DNA of 64,000 nucleotides from an uncultured Massilia sp. (lineage in GTDB: Bacteria > Pseudomonadota > Gammaproteobacteria > Burkholderiales > Burkholderiaceae). This document shows, in pieces, positions 37,936 through 45,967 of the stretch; the first letter of the stretch is position 1; each line of letters begins with the position of its first letter. The DNA lies in contig CAMLMV010000010.1 in the NCBI GenBank assembly GCA_946481275.1, positions 103,527 through 167,526 of the forward strand, in the 5' to 3' direction. The notes beneath the pieces are model-generated. The model had not been told where the DNA came from and did not search any database. It saw nothing but the letters and a program-made list of their open reading frames with translations. Both the position numbers and the translations under genes were made by a program.

Positions 37936-38997
37936 ATGACCTTCCTGCGCCGCAACGCCGTCTTCGTGTCCGCCTGGATCCTGTTCTGGATCCTGATGAT
38001 GCTCGTCGCCGTGCAGGACTTCATGCGCAACGAACACAGCCACGCGATCTGGAAGCCGCTGCTGTGGGAAGGGTCGTCGGCGCTCGTCGTGACGGCGCTC
38101 GCCCTCGTGCAGCTGCGCTGGTCGCACACGGACGACCACCTGCTCGGCACGCCCTGGCGCTGGTTCGCACGGCAGGCGCGCTGGCTGCCCATGCACTGTA
38201 TCGCGTTCGTCCCCCTCGCCTTCGGCCTGCGCCATGCTGTCTATGCGCTCGTCGGCGAAACCTACCCGCACGCCGCGGTGCCGCAGCTGTACCTGTACGA
38301 ATCGATGAAGATCACGATCTTCTTCGGCCTGTTCATGGCGATCCGCTTCGGCGTGCAATCCTACCGCGCCCTGCTCGACGCCCGGCTGCGCGCGGAGCGC
38401 TCGAACACCCTGCTGCGCCAGGCGCAGTTGCAGCGGCTGGGCCAGCAGATGCAGCCGCACTTCCTGTTCAATGCGCTGAACACGGTGTCGGCGCTGATCT
38501 GGACCGACCCGGCCCGCGCCGACGCGACGCTCACCCAACTGGCCGACGTGCTGCGCGAGACGCTGGCCCTGGGCGACCGCCACGCGGCGCCGCTCGCCAC
38601 CGAGCTGCGCCTCGCGCGCGGGTACGCGGACGTGATGGCCGAGCGCTTCGCCGACCGCGTCGCCATCGCGTGGCAGGTCGACGATGCCCTGCTCGACCGC
38701 GAAGTGCCCGTGATGAGCCTGCAGCCGCTGCTGGAAAACGTGTTCAAGCACACGGTCGAACGGCGTCGCGGCCAGACGCACATCGCGGTGTCCGTCTGCC
38801 GCGAGGGCGACGAACTCGTGCTGGGCGTCGAGGACGATGCCGGCAAGCTGGCGGCGTCGGAACGCCCCGGCGGCATCGGGCTATCGAACCTGCGCGCGCG
38901 CATCCAGGCCCTGTACGGCGACGCCGGCCGGCTCGACATCACGGCGCGGCCGCAGGGCGGCGTGCGCGCCGAGATGAGGTTGCCTTGCGCCTCCTGA
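37936..38997 (+). CDS. LytS/YehU-type sensor histidine kinase
   Basis: The protein has 353 residues. Four hydrophobic segments lie at about 8-30, 45-62, 80-100 and 110-135. The His_kinase domain follows, with phospho-acceptor His in LGQQMQPHFLFNALNTVSAL near 175 and SLQPLLENVFKHTVERRRG near 270. The ATP-lid motifs are VEDDAGKL and GGIGLSNLRARIQALYG near 315. ATG at 37918 is an alternative start six residues upstream. GGAAGG precedes both, but its spacing suits neither well. The 3' end overlaps the LytTR regulator gene by 13 bases, forming a classic two-component pair. Confidence 0.9.
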   Translation: MTFLRRNAVFVSAWILFWILMMLVAVQDFMRNEHSHAIWKPLLWEGSSALVVTALALVQLRWSHTDDHLLGTPWRWFARQARWLPMHCIAFVPLAFGLRHAVYALVGETYPHAAVPQLYLYESMKITIFFGLFMAIRFGVQSYRALLDARLRAERSNTLLRQAQLQRLGQQMQPHFLFNALNTVSALIWTDPARADATLTQLADVLRETLALGDRHAAPLATELRLARGYADVMAERFADRVAIAWQVDDALLDREVPVMSLQPLLENVFKHTVERRRGQTHIAVSVCREGDELVLGVEDDAGKLAASERPGGIGLSNLRARIQALYGDAGRLDITARPQGGVRAEMRLPCAS

Positions 38998-39701
38998 TCG
39001 TCGACGACGAGCGCCCTGCGCGCGTAAAACTGCGCCACCTGCTCGCGCAGCAGGACGGCGTCACGGCCGTCGAGGAAGCGGCCGACGGCATCGATGCCCT
39101 GGAGCGGATCGCCAGCTTCCGCCCGGACGCGCTGCTGCTCGACATCGAGATGCCCGAGCTGTCCGGCATCGAACTGGCGGCCTCGCTGCCGGAACCGGCG
39201 CCGCTCGTCGTGTTCGTCACGGCGTACGAGCGCTACGCGTGCCAGGCGTTCGACTGCGACGCCATCGATTACCTCCTGAAACCCTACGACGGCGAGCGCC
39301 TGGCGCGCGCGCTGGCGCGCCTGCGGAAAAAACTGGCCGCCCGCGTCGATGGCCAGGCGGCCGCACTGCCGCCCGCACCGCTGGAGCAATTGCTCGTGAG
39401 CGAACGCGGCGTCACGCGCGTCGTGCGCGTCGCGGACATCCAGTGGATCGAGACGGCCGACAACTACGTCGTGCTGCACACGGCGGCGGGCAGCCCGCTG
39501 CTGCGCCAGACGCTGGCCGGCCTCGTCGACCGGCTCGGCGCCGGTTTCATTCGCTGCCACCGGCGCGCCGCCGTGCAAGTGGGTTGGATCGAACAGGTAG
39601 TCACGCTGGACAAGGGCGACGGCGAATTGCTGCTGCGTGGCGGCGCACGGGTGCCGTGCAGCCGCCAGTACCGCGCCGACGTGAGGGCGCGCTTGGGCTG
39701 A
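38985..39701 (+). CDS. LytTR-family response regulator
   Basis: The protein has 238 residues. The receiver domain at 1-120 holds LLIVDDERPARVKL, the Asp in ALLLDIEMPELSGIE near 52, and Lys in IDYLLKPYDGERL near 100. The LytTR DNA-binding domain at 135-238 contains VVRVADIQWIETADNYVVLH and FIRCHRRAAVQVGWIEQV. No ATG is available, so a TTG at 38985 is the likely start, with GAGG seven bases upstream inside the kinase gene, giving MRLLIVDDE. The stop at 39699-39701 abuts the stop of the convergent sedolisin gene. The kinase-regulator pair probably controls unlinked or neighbouring genes. Confidence 0.9.
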   Translation: MRLLIVDDERPARVKLRHLLAQQDGVTAVEEAADGIDALERIASFRPDALLLDIEMPELSGIELAASLPEPAPLVVFVTAYERYACQAFDCDAIDYLLKPYDGERLARALARLRKKLAARVDGQAAALPPAPLEQLLVSERGVTRVVRVADIQWIETADNYVVLHTAAGSPLLRQTLAGLVDRLGAGFIRCHRRAAVQVGWIEQVVTLDKGDGELLLRGGARVPCSRQYRADVRARLG

Positions 39702-41309
39702 TCAGGCCTCGAGCGCCGCCAGTAGTTTCGAACCGACGGGCACGCCCCAGCCCGTGCACGCATCCCAGCCGGACCCGGCCGCATAGCCGCCGTTGTCGCC
39801 GCTCGTGATGTCGCGCATGGCGCCGCTGCCTGCCAGCGGGCCGTACAGCAGCGGATTGAGCCAGCCCACGGGTTGCGGCAGCTTCTGGTTCAGCAGCGTG
39901 ACGAGCCCCGCATACAGCGGCGACACGGCGCTCGTGCCCCCGATCGTGGTCGTCAGGAAGTCGACCCGCACCCGGTAGCCCGTCGCCGGTGACGCATTGC
40001 CGGCCACGTCCGGCACGCCGCGGCCCACGCGTCCGCCCGGATTGATCGACGCCGGCACGCCCGCATCCGCCTGCCAGGACGGCAGCGCGAACTTGTCGCT
40101 GACGCCGCCGCCCGTGGCGCTGGTGGCCGGGTCGTCATTCCACACGGTCTCGCCGGCGATGGTGTTGCCGCTGACGGTAATGCGCGTGCCGCCGCAGCCC
40201 AGCACGTACGGGCTGGACGCGGGAAAGTCCGCATGCGCGAGGCCGTCCGGCGTGCCGTTCTGCGGATTCTGGTCGTGCGCGCCGGCGTCGCCCGCCGCGC
40301 AGCACACCGTCACGCCCAGCGCGGCCGCGGCCTCGAACGCCTGGTCCATCGCGGCCAGGCCCTGGTCCGTCCATTCCGATTCCGGCGCGCCCCAGCTGAT
40401 CGAGATGACGGACGGCTTGCGCACGTCGTCGTGGACGGCGGCCGCGATCGCGTCGACGAACCCCTGCTCGCTGTTCGGCGCGAAATACACGGCGATCTGC
40501 GCCTTCGGCGCGACGGCGCCCGCGACCTCGATGTCCAGCATGACCTCGGCATCCGCGCTCCACGGCAGCGACGGGCTGTTCTTGCCGCCGTCGACGGAGA
40601 CGGCCGTCACCTGCGGCGGCGGCAGGCCCAGGCTCTTGAAATAAGCCTTCAGGTCGGACGTGCGGTAGCCGCCGCCCAGTTCGATGATGGCGATGCACTG
40701 GCCGCTGCCGTCCAGGCCCGCCGGGAAGTCGTACAGCTTCGCCATGTCGATGCCCGTGAAGCCGGACGCCGCCTCGGCATCGGTGGGGGCAGCGCCGGTC
40801 GACATCGAGGCCGTCAATGCCGCTTCGGCGGATTCTTTCGAGAACTTGAAGTGGGGCTTCGCGATGGGCACGTCGTCGATGCCGAACACGCCTTCGACGA
40901 TGCCGTCCAGCTCGGGCGGCACGTGCACGGGCGCGGTGCGGCGGCGCGAGATGCCTGCCGCGTGCTCGACCCGCTCGATGGCCGTGCCGAAGGCGGCGGT
41001 GACCTGGGCGGCCGTGCCGGACAGGACGATGCTGCGCGCGGCCGGCCGGCGTTCCACCACGACGAGCCCGGCCTGTTGTGCGAACGCGGCGACGGCGTCG
41101 AGGTCGGCGTCGCTGGCGCCGTGCTGCGCGGCGAATTCGGCCCGTGTGAGATAGCGCCGCTGCCCCACGTGCGCGTCCAGCGGATGGGGCGCGAGCGGTG
41201 CGCGGCGGCGCACGAAGACGGTCACGTCGATGCGTTCGTCGGCCGGTGCCGGTCCGAGGGACCGCATGTCGGCAATGGTTGCGGGCGCGCTGCCCTGGAG
41301 TTTGACCAT
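39702..41309 (-). CDS. S53 family peptidase (sedolisin/kumamolisin type) with propeptide
   Basis: The protein has 535 residues. The pro-kumamolisin activation domain lies at about 28-165 (RYLTRAEFAAQHGASDADLD). The catalytic domain is at 190-535: Glu and Asp in DAEVMLDIEVAGAVAPKA near 255, the oxyanion Asp in VTVCCAAGDAGAHD near 335, and Ser in TTTIGGTSAVSPLYAGLV near 465. The C-terminus holds the calcium-site region (DITSGDNGGYAAGSGWDACTG). All family residues are present, so an acid-active endopeptidase is expected. No Sec signal peptide is evident at the N-terminus, which is odd for a secreted protease; export may use another route. Confidence 0.92.
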   Translation of the reverse strand: MVKLQGSAPATIADMRSLGPAPADERIDVTVFVRRRAPLAPHPLDAHVGQRRYLTRAEFAAQHGASDADLDAVAAFAQQAGLVVVERRPAARSIVLSGTAAQVTAAFGTAIERVEHAAGISRRRTAPVHVPPELDGIVEGVFGIDDVPIAKPHFKFSKESAEAALTASMSTGAAPTDAEAASGFTGIDMAKLYDFPAGLDGSGQCIAIIELGGGYRTSDLKAYFKSLGLPPPQVTAVSVDGGKNSPSLPWSADAEVMLDIEVAGAVAPKAQIAVYFAPNSEQGFVDAIAAAVHDDVRKPSVISISWGAPESEWTDQGLAAMDQAFEAAAALGVTVCCAAGDAGAHDQNPQNGTPDGLAHADFPASSPYVLGCGGTRITVSGNTIAGETVWNDDPATSATGGGVSDKFALPSWQADAGVPASINPGGRVGRGVPDVAGNASPATGYRVRVDFLTTTIGGTSAVSPLYAGLVTLLNQKLPQPVGWLNPLLYGPLAGSGAMRDITSGDNGGYAAGSGWDACTGWGVPVGSKLLAALEA

Positions 41310-41388
41310 GATTCACCTCGTCGAAAGAATGGCCCGACCGGTCCGGGCACCATCTGTCAGTGTGCGCGTCGGGGTCAGCTGATTATTG

Positions 41389-41456
41389 ATTGGCGCCAAT
41401 TGTGGGCGAGCCCATGCATTCGTATTAAAATGAGAACGCAATTGTGAGCGCTAACA
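41389..41456 (+). promoter_or_regulatory. Promoter with LacI-type operator upstream of the Gfo/Idh/MocA gene
   Basis: TTGTGG (41400-41405) and TATTAA (41423-41428) form a possible promoter with 17-base spacing. Directly downstream, TTGTGAGCGCTAACA (41442-41456) closely resembles the lac operator and other LacI/GalR sites, with the central palindrome around GAGCGCT. A second perfect palindrome, ATTGGCGCCAAT, lies at 41389-41400, touching the -35. A repressor bound at the first site would block initiation. No LacI-family gene is present in the window, so the repressor would be encoded elsewhere. Confidence 0.55.
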
Positions 41457-41477
41457 TCCATAACAAAAGGAGACGTG

Positions 41478-42590
41478 ATGATCGACAGGAATCGGCGAGG
41501 TCTGGTCCTTGCCGCCGGCGGCGCGCTGGCGGCGGGTGCGGTGGGCAACATGGCATGGGCGGCCCCGCCCGATCGCAAGCTCGGCTATGCGATCGTCGGG
41601 CTGGGCTCCTACGGCCTGGGCATCATCATCCCGCAATTCAAGAACTGCAAGAACAGCCGCCTCGTCGCGCTGGTCAGCGGCGACGCCGCAAAGGCGAAGC
41701 GCGTCGCGCAGGAATACGGCGTCCCGGAAAAAAACCTCTACAACTACCAGAATTACGACGACATCCGCAACAACCCGGACATCGACATCGTCTACATCTG
41801 CCTGCCCGTCTCGATGCATGCCGAGTACACGATCCGCGCGGCCAAGGCCGGCAAGCACGTGCTGTGCGAAAAACCGATGGCCGTGTCGTCGGCCGAATGC
41901 GAAGCGATGATCGCGGCGTGCCGCCAGGCCGGCAAGAAGCTGATGATCGGCTACCGCTGCCACTTCGAGCCGTACAACCTGGAAGCGCGCCGCATCGCCC
42001 GCGCGGGCGAGATCGGCAAGCTGCGCTACTTCCGCTCCGAGCACGGCTTCAACTTCCGCGACCCGAACGCGTGGCGCCTGAAAAAGGCGCTGGCGGGCGG
42101 CGGCTCGATGATGGACATCGGCATCTACGCCCTCAACGCGGCGCGCTACATGACGGGCGAGGAACCGACCGCCGTCTACGCCCAGGAAACGACGGACCGC
42201 AAGGACCCGCGCTTCCGCGAAGTGGAAGACCAGATCGGCTTCCAGCTGGAATTCCCGTCCGGGGTGATCGGTTCATGCCAGTCGATGTACAGCGCCAACC
42301 AGAACCACATCCTGCTGGTGGGCGACAAGGGCCGCATCGACATGGAGCCGGCGACTGGGTACCACGGCAACCGCATGTGGGTCGGCGGCAATGGGCGCGA
42401 CAAGGAAGTCACGCCGCCGCCGGGTCCCGGCGCCACGCAATGGGCCGGCCAGCTGGACCACATGGCGCAATGCGTGCTGCAGAACCGCGAGCCGATCGTC
42501 GCAGGCGAGGAAGGCCTGCGCGACCTGCGCATCATCGAGGCGATCTACCAGTCGGCACGCGAGCAGACGCGCGTCGTGCTGAGGGCCTGA
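41478..42590 (+). CDS. Tat-exported Gfo/Idh/MocA family oxidoreductase (glucose-fructose oxidoreductase-like)
   Basis: The protein has 370 residues. The N-terminus DRNRRGLVLAAGGALAAG is a twin-arginine signal, cleaved near AWA-AP at about 28. The Rossmann domain follows (YAIVGLGSYGLGIIIPQFK), then the family motif AGKHVLCEKPMAVSS near 133, whose EKP lysine is catalytic, and the GFO_IDH_MocA C-terminal domain (GGSMMDIGIYALNAARYMTG). It probably oxidises or reduces a sugar in the periplasm with tightly bound NADP, as in Zymomonas GFOR. ATG at 41478 has AAGGAG five bases upstream, better than GTG at 41475. It converges with the lactonase gene, which could hydrolyse its product. Confidence 0.9.
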   Translation: MIDRNRRGLVLAAGGALAAGAVGNMAWAAPPDRKLGYAIVGLGSYGLGIIIPQFKNCKNSRLVALVSGDAAKAKRVAQEYGVPEKNLYNYQNYDDIRNNPDIDIVYICLPVSMHAEYTIRAAKAGKHVLCEKPMAVSSAECEAMIAACRQAGKKLMIGYRCHFEPYNLEARRIARAGEIGKLRYFRSEHGFNFRDPNAWRLKKALAGGGSMMDIGIYALNAARYMTGEEPTAVYAQETTDRKDPRFREVEDQIGFQLEFPSGVIGSCQSMYSANQNHILLVGDKGRIDMEPATGYHGNRMWVGGNGRDKEVTPPPGPGATQWAGQLDHMAQCVLQNREPIVAGEEGLRDLRIIEAIYQSAREQTRVVLRA

Positions 42591-42599
42591 TCTGCCTGC

Positions 42600-43535
42600 T
42601 TAATACGGCGATCCGGTGACGTCCAGCCGGATCTGCCACACGGCGCCCGCGCCCGTCAGGAACAGCGTCTTGCCGTCGGCGCCGCCGAACGCGGCATTCG
42701 TTACGTTGGCGTCGGTGCGGATCGTCGCCAGCTCTTTCCCCTGCGGCGAGAACACGCGCACCCGCCTGGCAGGGTGCTCGGTCACGTAGATATTGCCGTG
42801 GCAATCGACGGCCATGCCGTCCGGGATGTTCAACCCGCTGGCGATGTCCCGCCCCTGCCCCGGCACGCCATTCACGATCGGGTAGGCGCGCAGGAAGCCG
42901 TCGCCCGCGTTCACGTACAGCACGTCGCCGGCCGGCGACAGCGAGACGCCGTTCGGATTCGGCCGGCTGCCGTCCACGAGCGTGATCCTGCCGTCCGTGC
43001 CCACGCGGTACACGCCCGTGACGGGCTGCCCGCCGGGCGCCGCCGTCTTCTGGAAATCCGGGTCCGTGAAATAGATCGTGCCATCTTTCGCGATGGCGAT
43101 GTCGTTCGGCGAGTTGAAGACATTGCCCTGGTAATTGCCGGCGATGGTCGTGCGCTTGCCGTCCGCGATCGCATAGCGCGACAACGCCTTGTACTTGTGC
43201 GTGGCCGCGACGAGGTCGCCGTGCGCATCGACGGCGAGGCCGTTGCTGCCGCTGTCTTCCACGACCGTCGTCACCGTGCCGTCCGCGGCAAGCTTGCGGA
43301 TGCGCGACGGGTAGCCGGGCCCGAGGCTGAAATCGGAAAAGTACAGCGCGTCCTTGATCCACACGGGGCCTTCGTACAGGCCAGCCTCGGTGCGCGTCGG
43401 CTTGACGCTCGCGACGGGTTCCGCGCGCAGTTCGCCGGTCGGTGCCGTGCCGCAGGCGGGTGCGGCGTGGACACCGGCCGCGTACGACAGGGTCAGCAGG
43501 AGGCCCGGGAGGGCGAGGACGGTGCGCACGTGCAT
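42600..43535 (-). CDS. SMP-30/gluconolactonase-like protein, exported
   Basis: The protein has 311 residues with a signal peptide at about 1-21 (VLALPGLLLTLSYAAGVHA). The six-bladed propeller of the SMP-30/LRE family is shown by LYEGPVWIKDALYFSDF (Glu near 49, a metal ligand), FNSPNDIAIAKDGTIYFTDP with the conserved Asn-Asp near 133, and LNIPDGMAVDCHGNIYVTEH near 240. It is predicted to hydrolyse sugar lactones in the periplasm. Together with the neighbouring exported oxidoreductase, whose stop is nine bases away, it suggests an oxidation-lactone hydrolysis pair. ATG has AAGG upstream. Confidence 0.88.
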   Translation of the reverse strand: MHVRTVLALPGLLLTLSYAAGVHAAPACGTAPTGELRAEPVASVKPTRTEAGLYEGPVWIKDALYFSDFSLGPGYPSRIRKLAADGTVTTVVEDSGSNGLAVDAHGDLVAATHKYKALSRYAIADGKRTTIAGNYQGNVFNSPNDIAIAKDGTIYFTDPDFQKTAAPGGQPVTGVYRVGTDGRITLVDGSRPNPNGVSLSPAGDVLYVNAGDGFLRAYPIVNGVPGQGRDIASGLNIPDGMAVDCHGNIYVTEHPARRVRVFSPQGKELATIRTDANVTNAAFGGADGKTLFLTGAGAVWQIRLDVTGSPY

Positions 43536-43579
43536 GGATTGCCTTTCGTTCGATGGTCGGAGAAATTGATTGTAGCGCG

Positions 43580-45709
43580 TCAATCGTCTTCCGTGTCCAA
43601 CGCAACCTTCCGATCCTCCTTGTAGCGGCACAGGTCGATCTGGGGCGAGGCGTCCGCCCGGCACCAGCCCATGCCTTGGCGCCGCCCTTCGCCATCGATG
43701 CCGCCGACGAACACGAGCTTGTCGGCCACCGGCCACTGGTACGCGCCGTAGTGCCATGTGCCGCGCATGGGAGCGGCGTGGACCGGGACGAACACACCGT
43801 CGCCGTGCGCCTCGCCCTTCACGAACGTGGCTTCCAGCCGTCCCTCCTTCGTCACGAGGACGCCGGGACCGGACGGCACGGCGTCCTCGACGCCGCCTTC
43901 ATACGACACCATCTTGCCGCCGGCCGGGAAACTGATGCGCCCCGTGCCGCGCGCCATGCCCGCCGCGAATTCTCCCTCGTACGCGACGCCCCGCTCGCTC
44001 ACCAGCCGGCCGTGTCCCGACGGCAGGCCCTGCACGAAGTCGCCTTCGTAATAGCTGCCGGTAGGACGCAGCCACTTGCCCTTCCCGTCCGGTTTGCCGC
44101 CGGCCACGGCGCCTTCGTAGACGTCGCCGGTCGTGTAGCGCAATCCCTTGCCGTCCGGGGTCGCGCTGGATGCCATGTCGGCGACGAGTTCCAGGTTTTC
44201 CATCAACAACGCGTCGAGCGGATTCTTGCCTGCCGCGTCGAACGCAACGGTGCTGCGGAGGTTCTTGACCGCTTCCAGCAATTGCTTGTTGCGCAGGTAG
44301 AGGTGCGCCAGTGCGCGCAGACTGCCGGGCGTCGGTTCGTAGATGACGATGGTGTCCAGGCCGGCGATACCTTCCTGTACCGGTCCGATGTCGGGCGCAA
44401 GCCTGTACACATGTCCCAGGGTAAAGTAGGCCAGCGGATTGGACGGATCCGCCGTGATGGCGCGCCGGGCCAGGGAGCGCGCCTCCTTCAGCGGCGCTTC
44501 CCAGCCGGGCACGCCGGTGTCGTGCATGGCGACCGCCGCCATGCCCAGGCCTTCGGCGCGCGTGGCCAGCAGACCCGCGTCTTTCGGGTAGCGTTTCAGC
44601 AGCGCGTCCAGGCGCTGCGCGCCATCGTTGACGATGCCCCGGCTGACGGCAAGGATGGTCGCCTTCGGATCGTCCGGATGAAGCTTCAAATTCGTCTCGA
44701 CCAGTTCCCGCGCCATCCTGGCGTCGCGCTTCGCGAAGCGGGGCACCACGTCGGCCAGGACGGCATAGGTCGCAGGGCGGTCGAGCTTCGTCACCTTCAC
44801 CTGGACTTGCGGCAGGTCGAGCCCATCCTTGCCGGTCGAAAATCCGCGGGCCATCATGCGGCGCGCCACGTAGCGCCGCATGTCGACATCGAGTTCCTCG
44901 TACGACTTCTTGAAAGCGATGCGCACGGCCTGGTCTTCCGACAGCCCCATGTTATGCAGGCGCAGGTAATGCGCGAGTTGCCTGCGCAATTCGGGGCTCG
45001 AATTGAAGTAGTGAATCGCGTACTTCGCGCAGGCATAAAAGCGGGCCATGTCGACCTTGCCGGCCCGCGTGCTGTTGTCGTACGAGAGTTTGCTCGTGTT
45101 GAACAGCCATTTGGTATCGAGATTGATCCGGCCCGTCCGGTCGGTCAGCCAGTCCTCGCGATGGCTGCCTTCCACCGGATGGCCGAACCATGCCTTGCCA
45201 TCCTGGATGACCAGCGACGACCAGTACTCCGACATCCCTTCGTCGTACCAGCGCGGATACGCCGTCGTCTCGGGCGAATAATGCATCAGGAAATGGTGGT
45301 ATTCGTGCAGGATGACCGCGCGCGACCAGTCGCTTGTCCCGGCCGACGTGGCGTAATCCTCGATCCTGGCGATGGCTGCGTAACCGTGGCGCGACAATTG
45401 GAACACCCCGGCCATATTCTTTGGCAGCCCCAGCGTCGCGAAGCTGCTCCGGCCCATCGCGACGATCGTCAACGGCGGCCCGTCCAGCGATTGCGCGCCG
45501 CGCACGCGGTTCGAGATGTAGCGCAGGTTTTCCAGGTCGACGATCATATGGCGCGCGACGTCTTCCGGCTGGTCGGTGACGATCCGGAAATTCGGGCTGT
45601 CGATTTCGATCCAGTTCTGCTCGACGAGGTCGCTCACGTTGCCGGCTTGCGCCAGCGGCATCGACAGGAACAGGATGGACAGGGCGCGGCCGAGGAAAGC
45701 TGTTTTCAT
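43580..45709 (-). CDS. Exported HExxH metallopeptidase-like protein with TPR and MORN repeats
   Basis: The protein has 709 residues with a signal peptide at about 1-22 (ALSILFLSMPLAQA). The N-terminal domain (25-260) carries the zinc motif HEYHH in RAVILHEYHHFLMHY near 135, with a downstream Glu in WYDEGMSEYW, as in gluzincins. The central part (about 300-520) is helical and TPR-like (NPLAYFTLGHVYRLAP, RALAHLYLRNKQLLEAVKNL). The C-terminus (about 530-660) has MORN repeats (YEGAVAGGKPDGKGKW, YEGDFVQGLPSGHGRL, YEGEFAAGMARGTGRI). The combination is unusual. No ribosome site is obvious before ATG 45709. The function is unknown; peptidase activity is inferred from the motif. Confidence 0.8.
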   Translation of the reverse strand: MKTAFLGRALSILFLSMPLAQAGNVSDLVEQNWIEIDSPNFRIVTDQPEDVARHMIVDLENLRYISNRVRGAQSLDGPPLTIVAMGRSSFATLGLPKNMAGVFQLSRHGYAAIARIEDYATSAGTSDWSRAVILHEYHHFLMHYSPETTAYPRWYDEGMSEYWSSLVIQDGKAWFGHPVEGSHREDWLTDRTGRINLDTKWLFNTSKLSYDNSTRAGKVDMARFYACAKYAIHYFNSSPELRRQLAHYLRLHNMGLSEDQAVRIAFKKSYEELDVDMRRYVARRMMARGFSTGKDGLDLPQVQVKVTKLDRPATYAVLADVVPRFAKRDARMARELVETNLKLHPDDPKATILAVSRGIVNDGAQRLDALLKRYPKDAGLLATRAEGLGMAAVAMHDTGVPGWEAPLKEARSLARRAITADPSNPLAYFTLGHVYRLAPDIGPVQEGIAGLDTIVIYEPTPGSLRALAHLYLRNKQLLEAVKNLRSTVAFDAAGKNPLDALLMENLELVADMASSATPDGKGLRYTTGDVYEGAVAGGKPDGKGKWLRPTGSYYEGDFVQGLPSGHGRLVSERGVAYEGEFAAGMARGTGRISFPAGGKMVSYEGGVEDAVPSGPGVLVTKEGRLEATFVKGEAHGDGVFVPVHAAPMRGTWHYGAYQWPVADKLVFVGGIDGEGRRQGMGWCRADASPQIDLCRYKEDRKVALDTEDD

Positions 45710-45907
45710 GAGAGGGAATGGAAAATGAATGCTTGCAATACAGCATTCCATTCTAGACGTATGTACGCGATGAAACATCACCAATTATCTCAACCATATT
45801 ATTCTAGATTTGTATGATCGATATCTGAAAATCAAATTGGCTTTATTTCTCCCATCCCCGCATAATCTGAACCGTCTCCTCTATCTTCCTCCAAGAAAAT
45901 AGATTCA
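45710..45907. other. AT-rich gap with no convincing gene
   Basis: This stretch between the metallopeptidase start and the terminator is far richer in A and T than the rest of the window. The only plus-strand frame is 30 codons (45725-45817) and has no family signature. The plus-strand terminator at its right end suggests a short transcript begins here, possibly a small RNA, but no clear promoter was found. Confidence 0.4.
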
Positions 45908-45933
45908 AGCCCGCCGCAAGCGGGCTTTTTTTT
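45907..45933 (+). terminator. Rho-independent terminator whose T-run was the IS1595 target
   Basis: AGCCCGC (45908-45914) pairs with GCGGGCT (45920-45926) around CGCAA, extended by one A-T pair, and is followed by a run of eight T ending at 45933. It is a canonical plus-strand terminator. No annotated plus-strand gene ends here. The insertion sequence starts at the very next base. Because the eight T are duplicated, the terminator stays intact. Confidence 0.85.
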
Positions 45934-45949
45934 GGCTGTGTTCGCGGTA
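45934..45949 (+). repeat. Left terminal inverted repeat of the IS1595-family element
   Basis: GGCTGTGTTCGCGGTA is identical to the complement of the right end at 46988-47003. It is immediately preceded by the 8-T target duplication. Confidence 0.9.
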
Positions 45950-45967
45950 AGTCGGTAACCCGTCCGT

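Noticed and set aside
45725..45817. A 30-codon plus-strand frame in the AT-rich gap
   Set aside because: It has a weak ribosome-like GAGGG upstream but overlaps nothing conserved and shows no family signature; too little evidence to call a gene.
45840..45933. A tRNA gene before the terminator
   Set aside because: The terminator resembles those after tRNA genes, but the upstream bases do not form acceptor, anticodon or T arms and no CCA end is seen.
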